Shown here piece by piece: positions 34,319-46,188 of a stretch of DNA of 64,000 bases (position 1 is its first letter; each line of letters starts with the position of its first letter). The translations under genes were made by a program, and so were the position numbers. The notes under the pieces are model-generated. The model was not told the origin of the DNA. It searched no databases and was given only the letters and a program-made list of their open reading frames with translations. Origin of the DNA: Populus alba (taxonomy: Eukaryota > Streptophyta > Magnoliopsida > Malpighiales > Salicaceae); contig NC_133284.1 in the NCBI RefSeq assembly GCF_005239225.2, positions 3,191,770 through 3,255,769 on the forward strand. Reading direction: 5' to 3'.

Positions 34319-36012
34319 AGAAATCCTGAGAGAAGATTTTCTAAGTTTATAGTAATGTTTTTCAAAAGTAGGACGAAGCCAACAATCCTTAAATAAGTAT
34401 TGTACTCATCTAAAAAAGCTTGAAAGATCCTCTTGAAGTGCTTATCTCATATGTATATACCAGGGATTTATGTATAATTAGTATGCATGGTTAGGTGCTA
34501 GGTCGGATAACTTGCTGCATCCACTCAGCTCAGTTTTGGTAGGTGCATATACAGATGGATTCAGTAAGCAGTGACATACAAGCTAATGCATTTGTTGTTC
34601 TTGTTTACTCTCAGTCTAGCAAATTACTGATCCATGTCTTTGAGACTTGTCCGTCTTCTTCACTGCATGCTGTAAGTATCCATCTGTGTCTTCAACTTAA
34701 ATCAAGTTGTATTGGCTTTCATGAGATGTTCGAATTCAAGATTTTTTAAAGAAAGGACATTGATTTGTTCACGGCCGGAATCCTCTTGTTTTTTTCCCTC
34801 CGACTCAGTAAAACAATACGAAAAGAATAGACATTTCAAAAGCTTTTTTCCATCAAGGACATTGTCTTTCTTTTTTCTTTTTACGTTTTAAATTTATTTT
34901 GACTTCTGTTTTTTGTGAATTTATTAATGCAATTGTCAGCCATAAGGCCAGCCAAACCAAAAATAATAAAAATAAAAACAAGATTCCTGAGGGTAACTGT
35001 ATAGATGATAAAAAGCAACAGAGTAAGGGTACTGCAATTTTTATTTTTATTTTTATTATTTTTAAAATATAGCCTTCAGACTCAAACAGCTAAACTCAGT
35101 TCAAATTCTCTCTTCCTCGTCTTATTATTATTATTTTTCTGCTTTTAACAGGCCAGATTTTGCTTTAATTAAGCATTCCAAGTGTTTCTGCATACACAAC
35201 AAAATCTTCAAGATAACACTGTCCAGTTCAAAACATTTTTTTGGTAAATATTTAAATCTTCAAGACTTCCGATATTTGATTTAAAAATTTTAAGATTTGA
35301 AATCTAATGTAAATTAAATTTTAAACTGAATAATAATTTAGTCACATGTAGTAACTTGACAAAACTCAATTTATACTTGATGACAATGTTAATTATAATA
35401 ATTTATTTTAGAAAAAAATAAAATAATATTTTTTAATAAAAATAATTGATCTAAATTTATCGAGAAACCATGAACCTAATTTTTTTTTTTCGAGTTCTTC
35501 CTCGAATTTGGCAACTATCCTATCTAACATGGATGTAATTAACTTCTTATTTATTTATTTATTTTAAATTAGGTTAGGGTAGAATTAGAGATATATTTGG
35601 TAAAATCAACAAACAAGTAAAAGTTTTAACCACTTCATCATTCATTATATGATAATTTCGCTGGCAAAAGCAGCAAAGTTTTCAAGTTGTTCAGCTAAAA
35701 GAACTACCAGATTAGCCTATTTATTCAATGGCTTCAAGGAAGCATCAGATCTTTGCCAGCAGTCGATCCCAAGAACTACAACTATCAAACTATCTTTAGG
35801 GTAATTACAGAACTAGAAATTCTTAACCATAAATCAATTGTAATATAACAACAAAAACTGAAGAAAGTCTCAACTCTTCCTTACGGAAATATATAGAAAA
35901 TCAAGAACAAACTACCTTAGTTGAACGTGCATGCCTCAACTCTATTCTTCACCACCGTCACCGCCACTAAGCCTACCAAATTAAGCCCACCAAGGACTTA
36001 CAAGCCTCCATC
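34319..36012. other. Intergenic region between LNK-like and DUF617 genes
   Basis: The left part is 3' UTR of the LNK-like gene. The middle is AT-rich with homopolymer T and A runs. The right end holds the DUF617 promoter. No other gene is supportable. Confidence 0.55.
35890..35896 (+). promoter_or_regulatory. TATA box of the DUF617 gene
   Basis: TATATAG lies 123 nt upstream of the start codon at 36013, a plausible core promoter with a short leader. Confidence 0.45.
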
Positions 36013-36801
36013 ATGCCAACCCCGCCATCAACCCCACCATATCCTCTCACTCCAGTACAGACTCGGTCCCCGTCGCCATCGACCTTTCCATCACCCCCAA
36101 CCTCCCCATCTTCTGGAATGACGAACCCAATGTCTCCAATCCAGCCTGCTATCTCCCTCCATCAACCAAATGGCAAGAAAGGTTCATCAAAGCACAATAA
36201 GATATTCCGCCGTGTCCGGGCTGTTTTCCGGTCATTCCCTATCATCACTCCAGCATGCAAGATCCCCGTCTCGCTCCACGGAAACCGCCTCCATGACGGG
36301 CACGTTGGTGGGACCCGCATGACCGGAACCCTGTTTGGGCACCGGAAAGCCAGGGTTAGCCTTGCCATCCAAGAAAGCCCCGGGTCCCTACCAATTTTAC
36401 TGCTTGAACTCACAATTCCCACAGGAAAACTCCTTCAAGACATGGGAGTGGGGCTTGTTAGGATTGCCTTAGAATGTGAGAAGAAGGCAAATGATAAGAC
36501 CAAGATTGAGGACGAGCCGATATGGACATTGTTTTGTAATGGTAGAAAGTGTGGTTATGCGGTCAAGAGAGAGCCAACCGATGAAGATTTAAATGTAATG
36601 CAAACCTTGCGTGTTGTTTCAATGGGAGCTGGTGTAATACCTACAGGAGATGGAGCAGATCAGCCTGCAGATGGAGAATTAACGTACATGCGGGCATTCT
36701 TTGAACGTGTGGCAGGGTCCAAAGACTCAGAGACCTATTATATGTTGAATCCTGACGGAAACAATGGACCAGAACTAAGCTTATTCTTCGTCAGGATTTG
36801 A
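36013..36801 (+). CDS. MIZU-KUSSEI1-like protein (DUF617)
   Basis: Single-exon gene of 262 residues. Residues 1-55 are a Pro/Ser/Thr-rich, probably disordered leader. A basic patch follows (NKIFRRVRAVFRSFPII, about 62-78). The DUF617 domain fills the rest, with typical blocks GTLFGHRKARVSLAIQ, LLELTIPTGKLLQDM, GLVRIALEC, WTLFCNGRKCGYAVKRE, LTYMRAFFERVAGSKDSE and NGPELSLFFVRI at the C-terminus. In Arabidopsis, MIZ1 is an ER-associated protein needed for root hydrotropism, but most paralogues are uncharacterised, so only family membership is claimed. It is more GC-rich than its surroundings, as usual for intronless plant genes. The ATG at 36013 gives the full domain; an overlapping frame from 35921 is a shadow. 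Confidence 0.9.
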   Translation: MPTPPSTPPYPLTPVQTRSPSPSTFPSPPTSPSSGMTNPMSPIQPAISLHQPNGKKGSSKHNKIFRRVRAVFRSFPIITPACKIPVSLHGNRLHDGHVGGTRMTGTLFGHRKARVSLAIQESPGSLPILLLELTIPTGKLLQDMGVGLVRIALECEKKANDKTKIEDEPIWTLFCNGRKCGYAVKREPTDEDLNVMQTLRVVSMGAGVIPTGDGADQPADGELTYMRAFFERVAGSKDSETYYMLNPDGNNGPELSLFFVRI

Positions 36802-39527
36802 TCAGAAAGGTAAGGCAATGTTTCTGTAATAATTCTAACGATTGAGATTAATACCTTCTGATCCTTCTGCTGAAGGTTTATAGAGTTGATCTTTGGTGCA
36901 AATGAATTGGTAAGTTATGAAACTGTTGATGGAGGTTACGGGAAAAGTTCGAGAGCAAGAGAATCAAGGGCAAGACAAAATCTTCTGCTATCCGATTGGA
37001 GGGTGGCCTGGTTTCTGGGGGACGAAGGGCTGATCACTTTGTTTAATTTGGGTGATTATCTTTTTTTTTTTCTTCTTTTTGTTACATTAATACTTTTAGG
37101 GACTTAATTTTAGGGTTGAGGGGATGTGAAATCCCAGTAGAGATCCTGTCATGCCCTTTGAAAAAAGGCAGAAACAACCATGTAAAACTTGATTGTACGT
37201 AACACATTAACTGATCATCATTTCATGAGAGTAAATGTCAAGAACAATGGAAGAAAAGTATATATATACAGAGTAGCTCTCAAATTAAATTAATCGTGTG
37301 TGTTAAAATTCCCAACTCTTGCAGAGGCTCTGGATTAATGGGGGCATGCATGCATCTCTCAAAGCAACTTTAGACTAACTGATATGATCTTAATTTTCTG
37401 ATTTGAATCAATGTATAAAGATTTGATGTTCAAATATTCATGACCCACTACTTAGATTTAATAATTTTACTAACAAAAGCTTCTATTAACACAAATATCA
37501 ACATTTACATGATACTTGATCTAAATATAATTACAAAACTCAACTAAGCTTTGGAGAATGATATCTAGACCTTGAGTGACTTGACTCCTAGCCAGTAATG
37601 CGGAGTCAGATTTTTTTAAATGACAGGGTAAATTATTAACAAATATTATATTATATAACATGCATTAGAAATCAATTCAAAACATATATATTAATTCATA
37701 TCAAGTAAAATTAATTTAAAAATACATGTCAATTCATCAAAATCAAAACTTATTTCAATTCATATCTATATGTATATCATAAATATGTTGATTAAATTAT
37801 ACTTAATCATTTCTAGATATTTAATTGAGGAACAATGTCCTAGTATATGTATAAGAGAAACAATGCTTGAAAACTATGCTTTCTACTTGATATTACTTAC
37901 AAACAAATCATGTGAAAAATATTAAATTTTAAATAAACTACTATGTCAATGCAAGAGAATGCAAAGAATAGTGATTTTGCATGAATATTAATTTATTTTT
38001 TTATAATAAGAAAAGAAACACTTAATTGATTAAATTAGCAGATTTAAATATTTATTTTAAAAATATTTAAATATATTCATATTAAAACCCCTAAATTATC
38101 ATAAATTCTAATATTTTTAATAACTAATTATAAAAAAATAAAATTAAAATTAAATAATGAAATAAATAGAAAAAATAAAGAAAATTTAGTTAAAGCATAA
38201 AGTAAAAGGCAAATAGCTGAACAATGTTAGACACGGGAAGATAAAGAAAGAGAAGAAAAAAAAAGAGAAAAATTAGGGCAATGAGCTGTGATTATATATA
38301 TATATATAGATAACCAAACATTACATAAATGTGTCTGAAAAAAATAATAATTAAGGTTAAATGCACAAACAAATATAACTTAAAACCTAATTCCATATCA
38401 TTAATCATTAATATGTATTTGATCTTCAGGTGAACTGTATAATTTAAAAATATATTAAAATAATATTTATTATTATTTTTTTATTTTTTATACCTACACG
38501 CATGAATCTATAAAAAAAAATACCTTAAAAAAATATTTTTTATATTAAAAAATCCAAAACAGTACCCTGGTTGTCTCGGGACTCGAAATAATCCAATGGC
38601 TCAAATTCAATCTTCCCTTAAACATTTTCTTTTTATATTTTATAAACCATTATCCCTCCCTCCCCTGTAATTCTTCCGCAATTCTGCTCAATTCTACTGA
38701 TTTATTTATAACTGAAATATTAGAGCACGAAACACATCATTTTTCTTCCTCTCCGGTTCTCTCCACTGCGATTGTCTACTGTTCGTATGCATTAACTTAC
38801 CATAGAAAGAAAAATAATCGATTAAAAGGTGAATTCTGTTTTAGTTGATTTGCTATTTTTTTAATTATCTGTTAAACAATCTTTGCACGAATTATAGTAT
38901 GGTGTAGCAACGATTAGATTACTAAAAAGAGGGTTTAATTGATTGATTGATTGATGATTTTAAAGACAAGTTGATTGAAACATTGATTTTCTGGTTGTAA
39001 AGAAGAGATTATAATCTGTTGAAAGTCTGGTAATTATATTGTTTATAGGCTTAAACATGGAATTTTGTATTTGTTTTTCTAGTCTACAGCTTGTGCATCA
39101 ACAGAGACCTAAGTGCGTTTGTCTAGGAGGTCATGCCGCGCTTCAAAGTAACGTTTGACATGAAAAAACATCATTTTTTATGCCTTCTCAATTTGGTTTT
39201 TTAAGTTTAATGTGGATCAAATTTTCTTGAATTCGTGTGCTGTTGGCTCGTGCATGTGTGAAGAGAAGTCTGATTGAAAAGTTTATCCTCTTTTGTTGTT
39301 GTTGTTTTTTTTTTTTTTTTTTTTAATGTTAAATAATGTTTTATACATTATATGTGTGGTGGGGACGATTTCATGAACATGGGTCTTGAAAAGGAAGTTA
39401 ATTGCCCTTGGTAATTTGGGTTGTTTCTTTCTTTGTGTTTTCAGATCAGACGTTTTCCCGTTAATAAACTTGGTTTGCTGGAGTGGTTTTTATTTGGTTA
39501 GGGTCTTTTGTGTGGAGATTTTTGGCA
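36802..39527. other. Intergenic region between DUF617 and choline kinase genes
   Basis: This holds the DUF617 3' UTR, a long AT-rich stretch with a short (TA)n at 38296-38308, a T-run near 39306, and the choline kinase leader. A probable 5'-UTR intron of choline kinase runs from the GT at 38829 to the AG at 39444. CATGCATGCATC near 37345 is an isolated RY-type motif. No other gene is supportable. Confidence 0.5.
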
Positions 39528-42500
39528 ATGGGTCCTGTAGAAAATCCTGTAAACAATAAAGAATATAGGATACCAGGAGAGGCAAAGGAGATGTTGAAAT
39601 CGTTGGCATCCAAGTGGGAAGATATTGATGATGCAAATTCATTGCAGGTGATCCCTTTAAAGGGTGCAATGACCAATGAGGTTTTCCAAATAAAGTGGCC
39701 GACAAAGGCACATAATATGTCGTGTAAGGTTGTAGTCAGGATCTATGGTGAAGGAGTGGAGGTGTTTTTTGATCGAGACACTGAGATTCTTACGTTTGAG
39801 TTCATGTCGAAGCAAGGGCAGGGACCTCGTTTACTTGGGCGGTTCTCAAATGGACGGATTGAAGAGTTCATCCATGCACGGGTACTTTGACGTTCACCTA
39901 TTTCTGTATCTTTGCTATCATGAATCTTGAATGCATGCTGTTTTATAAAATTCTCTTGATTTAAGAGATTGGCAGTTGAGTTAATCAAATGATCGGTCTT
40001 AAAGGAATCTAATACAACTTCAATTTTATTATTAGTGTTTTTTGATAGTTTATTCAACTTCAATTTGCACTTCTAATATTTGTTTGAAAATATTGTGTTG
40101 GTGTCTACTGCTCAAATACAGACATGCTAAATTAATTATTGAAATCGTGTATCTTCTACCAGGAAAAACAGGAGGAACAAGTGCTGGTTAATAAACCATA
40201 GTTTGCCTTTTAATATAAATCGGAAGTTAATGTGTTTGATCATAACTTTTCCCCTCCTTAACCAAACATTTCCTACATTTCCATATGAATTTCAGACACT
40301 ATCAGCTTCTGATTTGCATGATCCAGATATATCTGCTCTTATAGCAGCTAAAATGAAGGAGTTTCACGGTCTTGAGATGCCAGGTCCAAAGGATGTCTCT
40401 CTGTGGCACAGATTGCGGTTGTTTTCTTTTATTTTCTTTTCTAACTCCTTTTTCGTTATAAAGGAAAATGAAGGTTGCATATGTCACCCTCTTTATATAT
40501 TCTTTGCTTTTAATAGCTTCAATTAGTTATTTTCTCTGTTGTTTCTTCAGAAATTGGCTCAAAACAGCTAAGAGTTTGTGTACTCCAGAAGAAGCTAAAG
40601 ACTTTCGCTTGGATTCCATTGAGGATGAAATTTCCTTAATTGAAAAGGAATTCTCAGGAGATCAAAGTATAGGGTTTTGCCATAATGATTTACAATATGG
40701 CAATGTAATGATTGATGAAGAGACAAGATCAATAACTATAATTGTAAGTTCTCTTTTTATTTGATAGATAAAGCATTTTATGAATATGTTACCTGATGGC
40801 ATTCTTTATAAAGATCCAATAAGATCTTTTGGGTATTCTTACTTTTCCCTTTTGCTGTAGATTTCTGGTTTTGATGTGTATTATTCCTATCCTTTGATCC
40901 TGTAGCTGTTCTTGATGCTTTCTCTGTGTGCTTTCTATGTGCTAAAGTGTGACTTTCTCTTTTTAATGCATTGCAAACTTATTCTTCTTAATGCGTAGTA
41001 AAATGAATTTGAAGAGATTTCAAATGACCTAGATGCTTAGGTTATCCTTGTTCCTCCAACTTCTGGATGATAGATCAAAAGTTTGTGAATTGTGAAGTCA
41101 TCATGTATTGAAGACTGTTTATGGATGGAAGTTGACTTGGGCTTAACTTGTTCTTTGTTGCATTGGGACATCAATGGTTGTACGTAATTATTAGCGGATT
41201 CAAGATGTTATCCTCCCTTTTACATTTTTTCTAGTCTATTAATAAAGTTTTTATATATATATATATATATATATATAATAGATAGATTGAGATAATATAG
41301 AAATTTTCCTTATCTTCAATTGCGCAAATTAAGTGGTTTGAATTGATTCTTTCATGATTTTCTTTTACATAATGCAGGATTAATTATTTTTCGTTGATTT
41401 ATGCCTGTTCTTTTCCCAGGACTATGAGTATGCAAGTTACAACCCTATTGCCTTTGATATAGCAAACCACTTCTGTGAGATGACTGCTGACTATCATACA
41501 GATACACCCCATATTTTGGACTATAGTAAATACCCTGGTGCGTGACCTTACACTAATGTCCTTAATGTTTCTTTGCTTTCATTTTCCTTTATTGTCAAGG
41601 CGTTTTCTTGATCTCTGAGCCTGACAATAGGTTTGGAGGAGCGTCAAAGATTTCTTCACATATATCTGAGTTCCTCAGGTATTAATCTTTTACAATGATT
41701 ACCATTTTTTTTTTGTTCTCCCACTGTTAGCTTTTTTAACTTCAGGGATGTCATGTGAGATACAAATAGATTAGTTGTTGAAAATGTCGTTCTAAACAAG
41801 TTCAGAAAACAAATCTATTATTGCTTGGTAATCTTCATCAATGAGAACCGAAATTGCATTTGCATGTCGAATATCAAGAAACTCTACATCTCCTAAGAAT
41901 ATTTCATTAATGATTTATTGAATTCTTAATTTCTCACTCTTAGTGGAGGTCAAAAGTGGATTCATTTGTATTAAATCAAGCAGTCATGACTGAGCGTCGC
42001 GTGTCAACTGAAACTCATCTGAAAACCTCAAATTAAAAATTGTTTTATTATCACTGGTTTGGCAAACCATTGGTTTTTGATGCAGATGGTCTACCGAGTG
42101 ACATTGAATTGGAGCAGCTACTTGAAAATGTTGAGAAGTATAAGCTTGCGAGCCATCTTTTTTGGGGATTATGGGGGATAATATCGGTATGCTTTCTGAT
42201 CTTCAGTTGTTAATCAGAACCTAGACTTTCTTACAACAACTTCAGATATGTATGATGGCTTGAACTATGTACAGGAATTAGATTTTAGTTTTAACTGCAT
42301 TGCTTATGCTGCATACAGTGCATGCCATTCAGAAATTCTGGGAATTGTACACATGCATTCTGTATATTCACCACTGATGTCCTCTGAAACTGTTTTTAAT
42401 TTTACAGGAACATGTAAACGAAATTGACTTTGACTACATGGAATATGCAAGGCAGAGGTTTGAACAGTACTGTTTAAGGAAGCCTGCTTTATTGGGTTCT

Positions 42501-42551
42501 TCAGGAACCACCCCTGATGCAGCTTTGACTGATGGTAATTATACTATCTAA
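39528..42551 (+). CDS. Choline kinase
   Basis: Cytosolic enzyme that phosphorylates choline with ATP, the first step of the CDP-choline route to phosphatidylcholine. Seven coding exons (39528-39881, 40296-40417, 40551-40743, 41420-41537, 41631-41678, 42086-42186, 42408-42551) join to 359 residues, close to Arabidopsis choline kinases (about 350). [16 protein letters not shown] is the nucleotide-binding start. The Brenner phosphotransferase motif [10 protein letters not shown] covers 201-210 with catalytic Asp205. Asp224 in [11 protein letters not shown] is the Mg2+-binding residue, and IANHFCEM and [10 protein letters not shown] are choline-kinase blocks. The start is the first in-frame ATG, after a likely 5'-UTR intron. 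The 3' end is less certain: I read through GAT GGT AAT to TAA at 42549-42551, but GGTAAT could be a donor to a short terminal exon. Plant ethanolamine kinases are similar, but the motif set fits choline kinase better. Confidence 0.9.
41251..41279. repeat. (TA)n microsatellite in choline kinase intron 3
   Basis: A pure TA run between the exons ending at 40743 and starting at 41420. Confidence 0.85.
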
Positions 42552-43324
42552 CTGCTACTCGCTCCGTACTGTATTACATACATTTAGCTGTGTACAGGAA
42601 CTGACAACTCTAGATTGTGTTATAGTCTTTTGGTGTCTCATCTTAGAATATTTTCATCTTTGATCGGTACTTCTACTATGTTGTCAAATATGGTGGTATG
42701 GCATGTTGGGTCAGGAGAGAATGGCTGTATTTATTCTTTCTGTCAGTGAAGGAGTGCAATTGAACACCTAACTCCACCCCAGTTTTATGGATGAATATGG
42801 TCCTTTAACTAGGCTGGAACAATTTTTATTGACTGTTTTACATCTTTATAATGAATGAAGGTATCGGTGCTGAGAAAAACAAAGGCACAATTGAATTCTT
42901 GTAGAATAAACTAGTCAAGATTCCGGAAGTAAATTTTAGTTTACCATGTGAAACCGTGAAAGTAACATACAGTTGGTAAGGCAAGTGTCTTTGACGTTTT
43001 TTGATGCATAAAGTCATAAGTTGGAAAGTCGAAAGGGGTCTGTCTTGGAGGCAGTCTGCTTTTATTGCCAATTCTCCATAAATACACCTCTCCTACCCTC
43101 TTCAGAGACATACCCATATCACTTCCTCTGTACAACATTATTGCAGTGAATGAGCAATTGATTCGTGGTTTCTTCTTGCTCACACATGGGTAATAATAAA
43201 ATTAAAAAAAAAAAAGAGCACAATTCCAAAGTTTTGTTTTGAAAGCACTACTAGTAGCGTAAATTTGATATTATCTATATCATAGGATGGATAGTTTTTA
43301 TGATATCTATAGAAATGGTTTGTT

Positions 43325-43480
43325 TTAGATTGCTTATTTTAAAATATATTAAAATAATGTTTTTTTAAAATAAATTTATTTTTAATATCAACGTGTTTAA
43401 AATTATAAAAAATTAATTTAAAATAAAAAAATTAATAATTTTTTAAAAGTATTTTTTAAATATAAAAACAAACATATTTT
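43325..43480 (+). mobile_element. MITE-like dispersed repeat, degenerate copy
   Basis: AT-rich core with AATATCAACGTGTTTAAAAT, AAAAATTAATTTAAAATAA and a tail TATAAAAACAAACAT, matching the layout of the copies at 5087 and 7561. Confidence 0.45.
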
Positions 43481-44389
43481 AAAGGTTAGGTTGCTAGGTC
43501 ATTTGAATTAACTCTAAAACAATGTTGTTTTAGTAGATTTTTTATTTAAAAAATTAAAATGAAAAAAAAAACCCACTAAATTGACATTGTTTAGATTTTT
43601 TTTTAAATAACAAAGTTTCATTTTGAAAAAAAATAAAATTATTAAAATTCATCTTAACATGTTTTACCTAAATTTAATTATGTCAACTTAAAAAAAAAAA
43701 AAACAATCTAAAAGAGGATGGTTGGATGTGATTGATGAGAAACACAAAAATATTTGGATTGTTGATTAATCATTTATTAAGATTTATGGTTTTTTTTTTT
43801 AATCATAGTTATAACAGCTAGTTTGAGTTATGTGTCAGAGAAGTTAACTCCTGATTTGTGAATTAACCAAAGCTATGATCAGGAAAAAAAAAGCATTTAG
43901 TTGAAGAAAAAAAATGGTTTGAAGTAAAACTCGATTTAAATAAGGTTTTAGATTAACATTTCAAGCTAAACCAAAATTTTATAATTATGTTCATATTTAA
44001 GAAGCAGATTTTTCGATTTACAAAGGTCATTTGGAGGAGTGTTTGGATGCTTGTCGTATTTCCACAAACTCTACTATAGTTTACTTACCTCGGAATGTTA
44101 TCTCAAAATCATGAAGGTGATTTATTCAAACTTAAATTTCTAAAATACAAGAATTCCTTCCGGGTTGATTTTTTTTTTCCCTAACGAGGAGAATTTTTTT
44201 CAAGAATATCATAATTAATCCCGTGAATAAAATGTTCAACTGCTGCGGTAATTAACAATTAAAAAAAATCAAAAGAGGAGGGGATTTACCTTACCATTTA
44301 CTGTAATAATATATTTTTTAATTTAAATTACATCTTTTAGTATTAAATTCAGTGAGGTTTGGAACTTTATCAATTTTTTTCAATTTACT

Positions 44390-44960
44390 TTTATAATATT
44401 ATTTTCGTTTTATTATTAGATCATATAGGTTTAATGGGTTGAACTTAATTGACTCAATTTTTTTTCTTTCAAATTCATCCTTAAATATTGGGTTGATTAG
44501 GAATTAGACTTCAAGATTTGTTTTAATTTTCTTTCTATAAGATTATCTCCTGTCTCATGACTTATAAATTGAGTCATGGGTGTGAATAGTTAACCTGTGT
44601 TAACTTGAGTTACTTTTTATATTCTTTTTTAATTGATTTTTTTTTTTATTTTGTTTTCAACATTGAGTTAATTAAGAAATTAACTTTATAATGTTTCATT
44701 TTATTTTTTATTGGGTTATCCCCGTCTTATGATCCAGGTCGTGGTTTAAAGGTTAACCTGAGTTGATTCAATTTATTTTTTTCCTTTTTTCAAACGATTT
44801 TTTTTTTCCAATTTCATCTTTTAACGAGTCAATTTTTTTTCCTTTTTTTCAAACATTTTTTTTTAATTTCATCCTTTAACATTGATTTTATTGGATATTG
44901 AGCTTTATAATTTATTTTGATTTACCCTTTATGAGGTTATTATGGTTTTATGACTGACAT
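44390..44960. repeat. Degenerate tandem array, period about 155-160 bp
   Basis: Diverged units repeat the order: a GGTTAACYTGAGTTGA-like phrase, T-rich block with TTTCATCCTT, an ATTGAGTTAATTAAGAATT-like phrase, then TATGAGGTTATYATGGTCTYATGA-like phrase. The GTTAAC-type phrase recurs near 44437, 44598 and 44752. It looks like an old satellite or transposon-internal repeat. Confidence 0.6.
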
Positions 44961-45421
44961 ACAAAATTACTAATTTATCTTATACGTGTGAGCCTACTAT
45001 CCTTTTCTTGTTAGTTACTAACTCATACCAAAGTTCACTATATAAACATTAGAAGAATTTTTTATTTTTTTAATGTGAGATTGGAAACTCATTAAAATAT
45101 ATACTTTATGTTCATAAAAAAATATGTTTTTCCAACGTGGGTTAAGAAACCATTTTAGCTTAAATACTTCAATTTAAAAGAAAAAAGATAATATATTTTC
45201 AACGTGGAAAAAAAAATATTTTAAATTTTATGATTTACAGCATGTATAGCCTACTTCTATATAAATTGTTTCTTAAATTTTTTAGGTGGGATATTAAAAC
45301 CTCAATTTTTTTTAAAAAATATTTCTGAGTTTACCCCCAATCAGCCATTTAGCTAAGTCAACCTCCAGTTGGGTTTGATAACTATAGTTATAACACCTTG
45401 CTTAGCATGATAGGTTAAGGT

Positions 45422-45628
45422 GTGTTTGAGAACACAGTGCAAACTGCGTTCCCTTAAATTTTGAATTTGTTTTTTTTACTTGAAATGAAATTTTTTTTAT
45501 GGTTTCAAATCGTTTTGATATGCTGATATCAAAAATAATTTTTAAAAATAAAAAAACTTTTTTTCTTTGATGTATTTCTAAGCGAAAAACATTTTGAACC
45601 GCTATTATTATCACAATCTCAAATACAC
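45422..45628 (-). mobile_element. MITE-like repeat with visible terminal inverted repeats
   Basis: The most complete copy of the family. The left end reads GTGTTTGAGAACACAGTG and the reverse complement of the right end reads GTGTATTTGAGATTGTG, so imperfect terminal inverted repeats of about 15 bp are present. The core carries ATATGCTGATATCAAAAATA. At about 207 bp it is non-coding and sized like a MITE. Superfamily undetermined; I could not define target-site duplications. Confidence 0.6.
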
Positions 45629-45732
45629 TCTTAATATATTGACTTGGGGTGTAGCGCGAGCTAGATCAATAGAAAAAATTAAATTAAATTTTTTTTAAAA
45701 AAAAAAACATCAGTTCAGATTATTTTTTTAAA

Positions 45733-46085
45733 AGAGAATTGGTTCAACCCAAGAGACCATAACCTAAGTCCGGTCAACTCCTAGTCGAGCATCTAATTAA
45801 CTATGGTCACGGTAGAAGCAACTAACAGAGATTCAAATAGAAGTAAATAACGCTGCCAACGACCAAAACCAAAACCTAGAAATTTTTTCTTTTCTCTAAA
45901 AAAGCAATATTATTTTAGATATATTTTTTTTTAAAAAAAGAAAGAATGGTTCAACCGAAGTGACCCGAATCTTGTCACGTCGACTCTGCGAAGGGATCTA
46001 ATAACTATGGTCACGGAAGAAGCAACTAGCCAAAGATTCAAATAGGAGTAAATAACGCTCCCACCAACCAAAACCAACTATGACA
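45733..46085. repeat. 204-bp direct duplication upstream of the WAT1-like gene
   Basis: Copies at about 45733-45890 and 45940-46085 share TGGTTCAACC, TCTAATTAACTATGGTCACGG-type sequence, GATTCAAATAG and AGTAAATAACGCT followed by CCAAAACCAA. The shared CTATGGTCACGG starts at 45801 and 46005. The second copy ends about 100 bp before the start codon, so it forms part of the promoter or leader. Confidence 0.75.
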
Positions 46086-46188
46086 TGCCATAATACCCAT
46101 AATTGTGTCTCGTCCTAGTTTCAGGGTCTGAATTTTCAACTTTGAATCTCGCAACAGAGCAGATAATTAAGAAACAAAGAGAGTGAAG

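Larger units (their letters stand above)
42552..46188. other. Repeat-rich intergenic region, choline kinase to WAT1-like gene
   Basis: About 3.6 kb of AT-rich DNA composed largely of recognisable repeats: MITE-like copies at 43325 and 45422, a degenerate tandem array at 44390-44960, and a 204-bp duplication at 45733-46085 that reaches the WAT1-like promoter. No gene is supportable; the open frames at 42838-43183 have no recognisable features. Confidence 0.6.
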
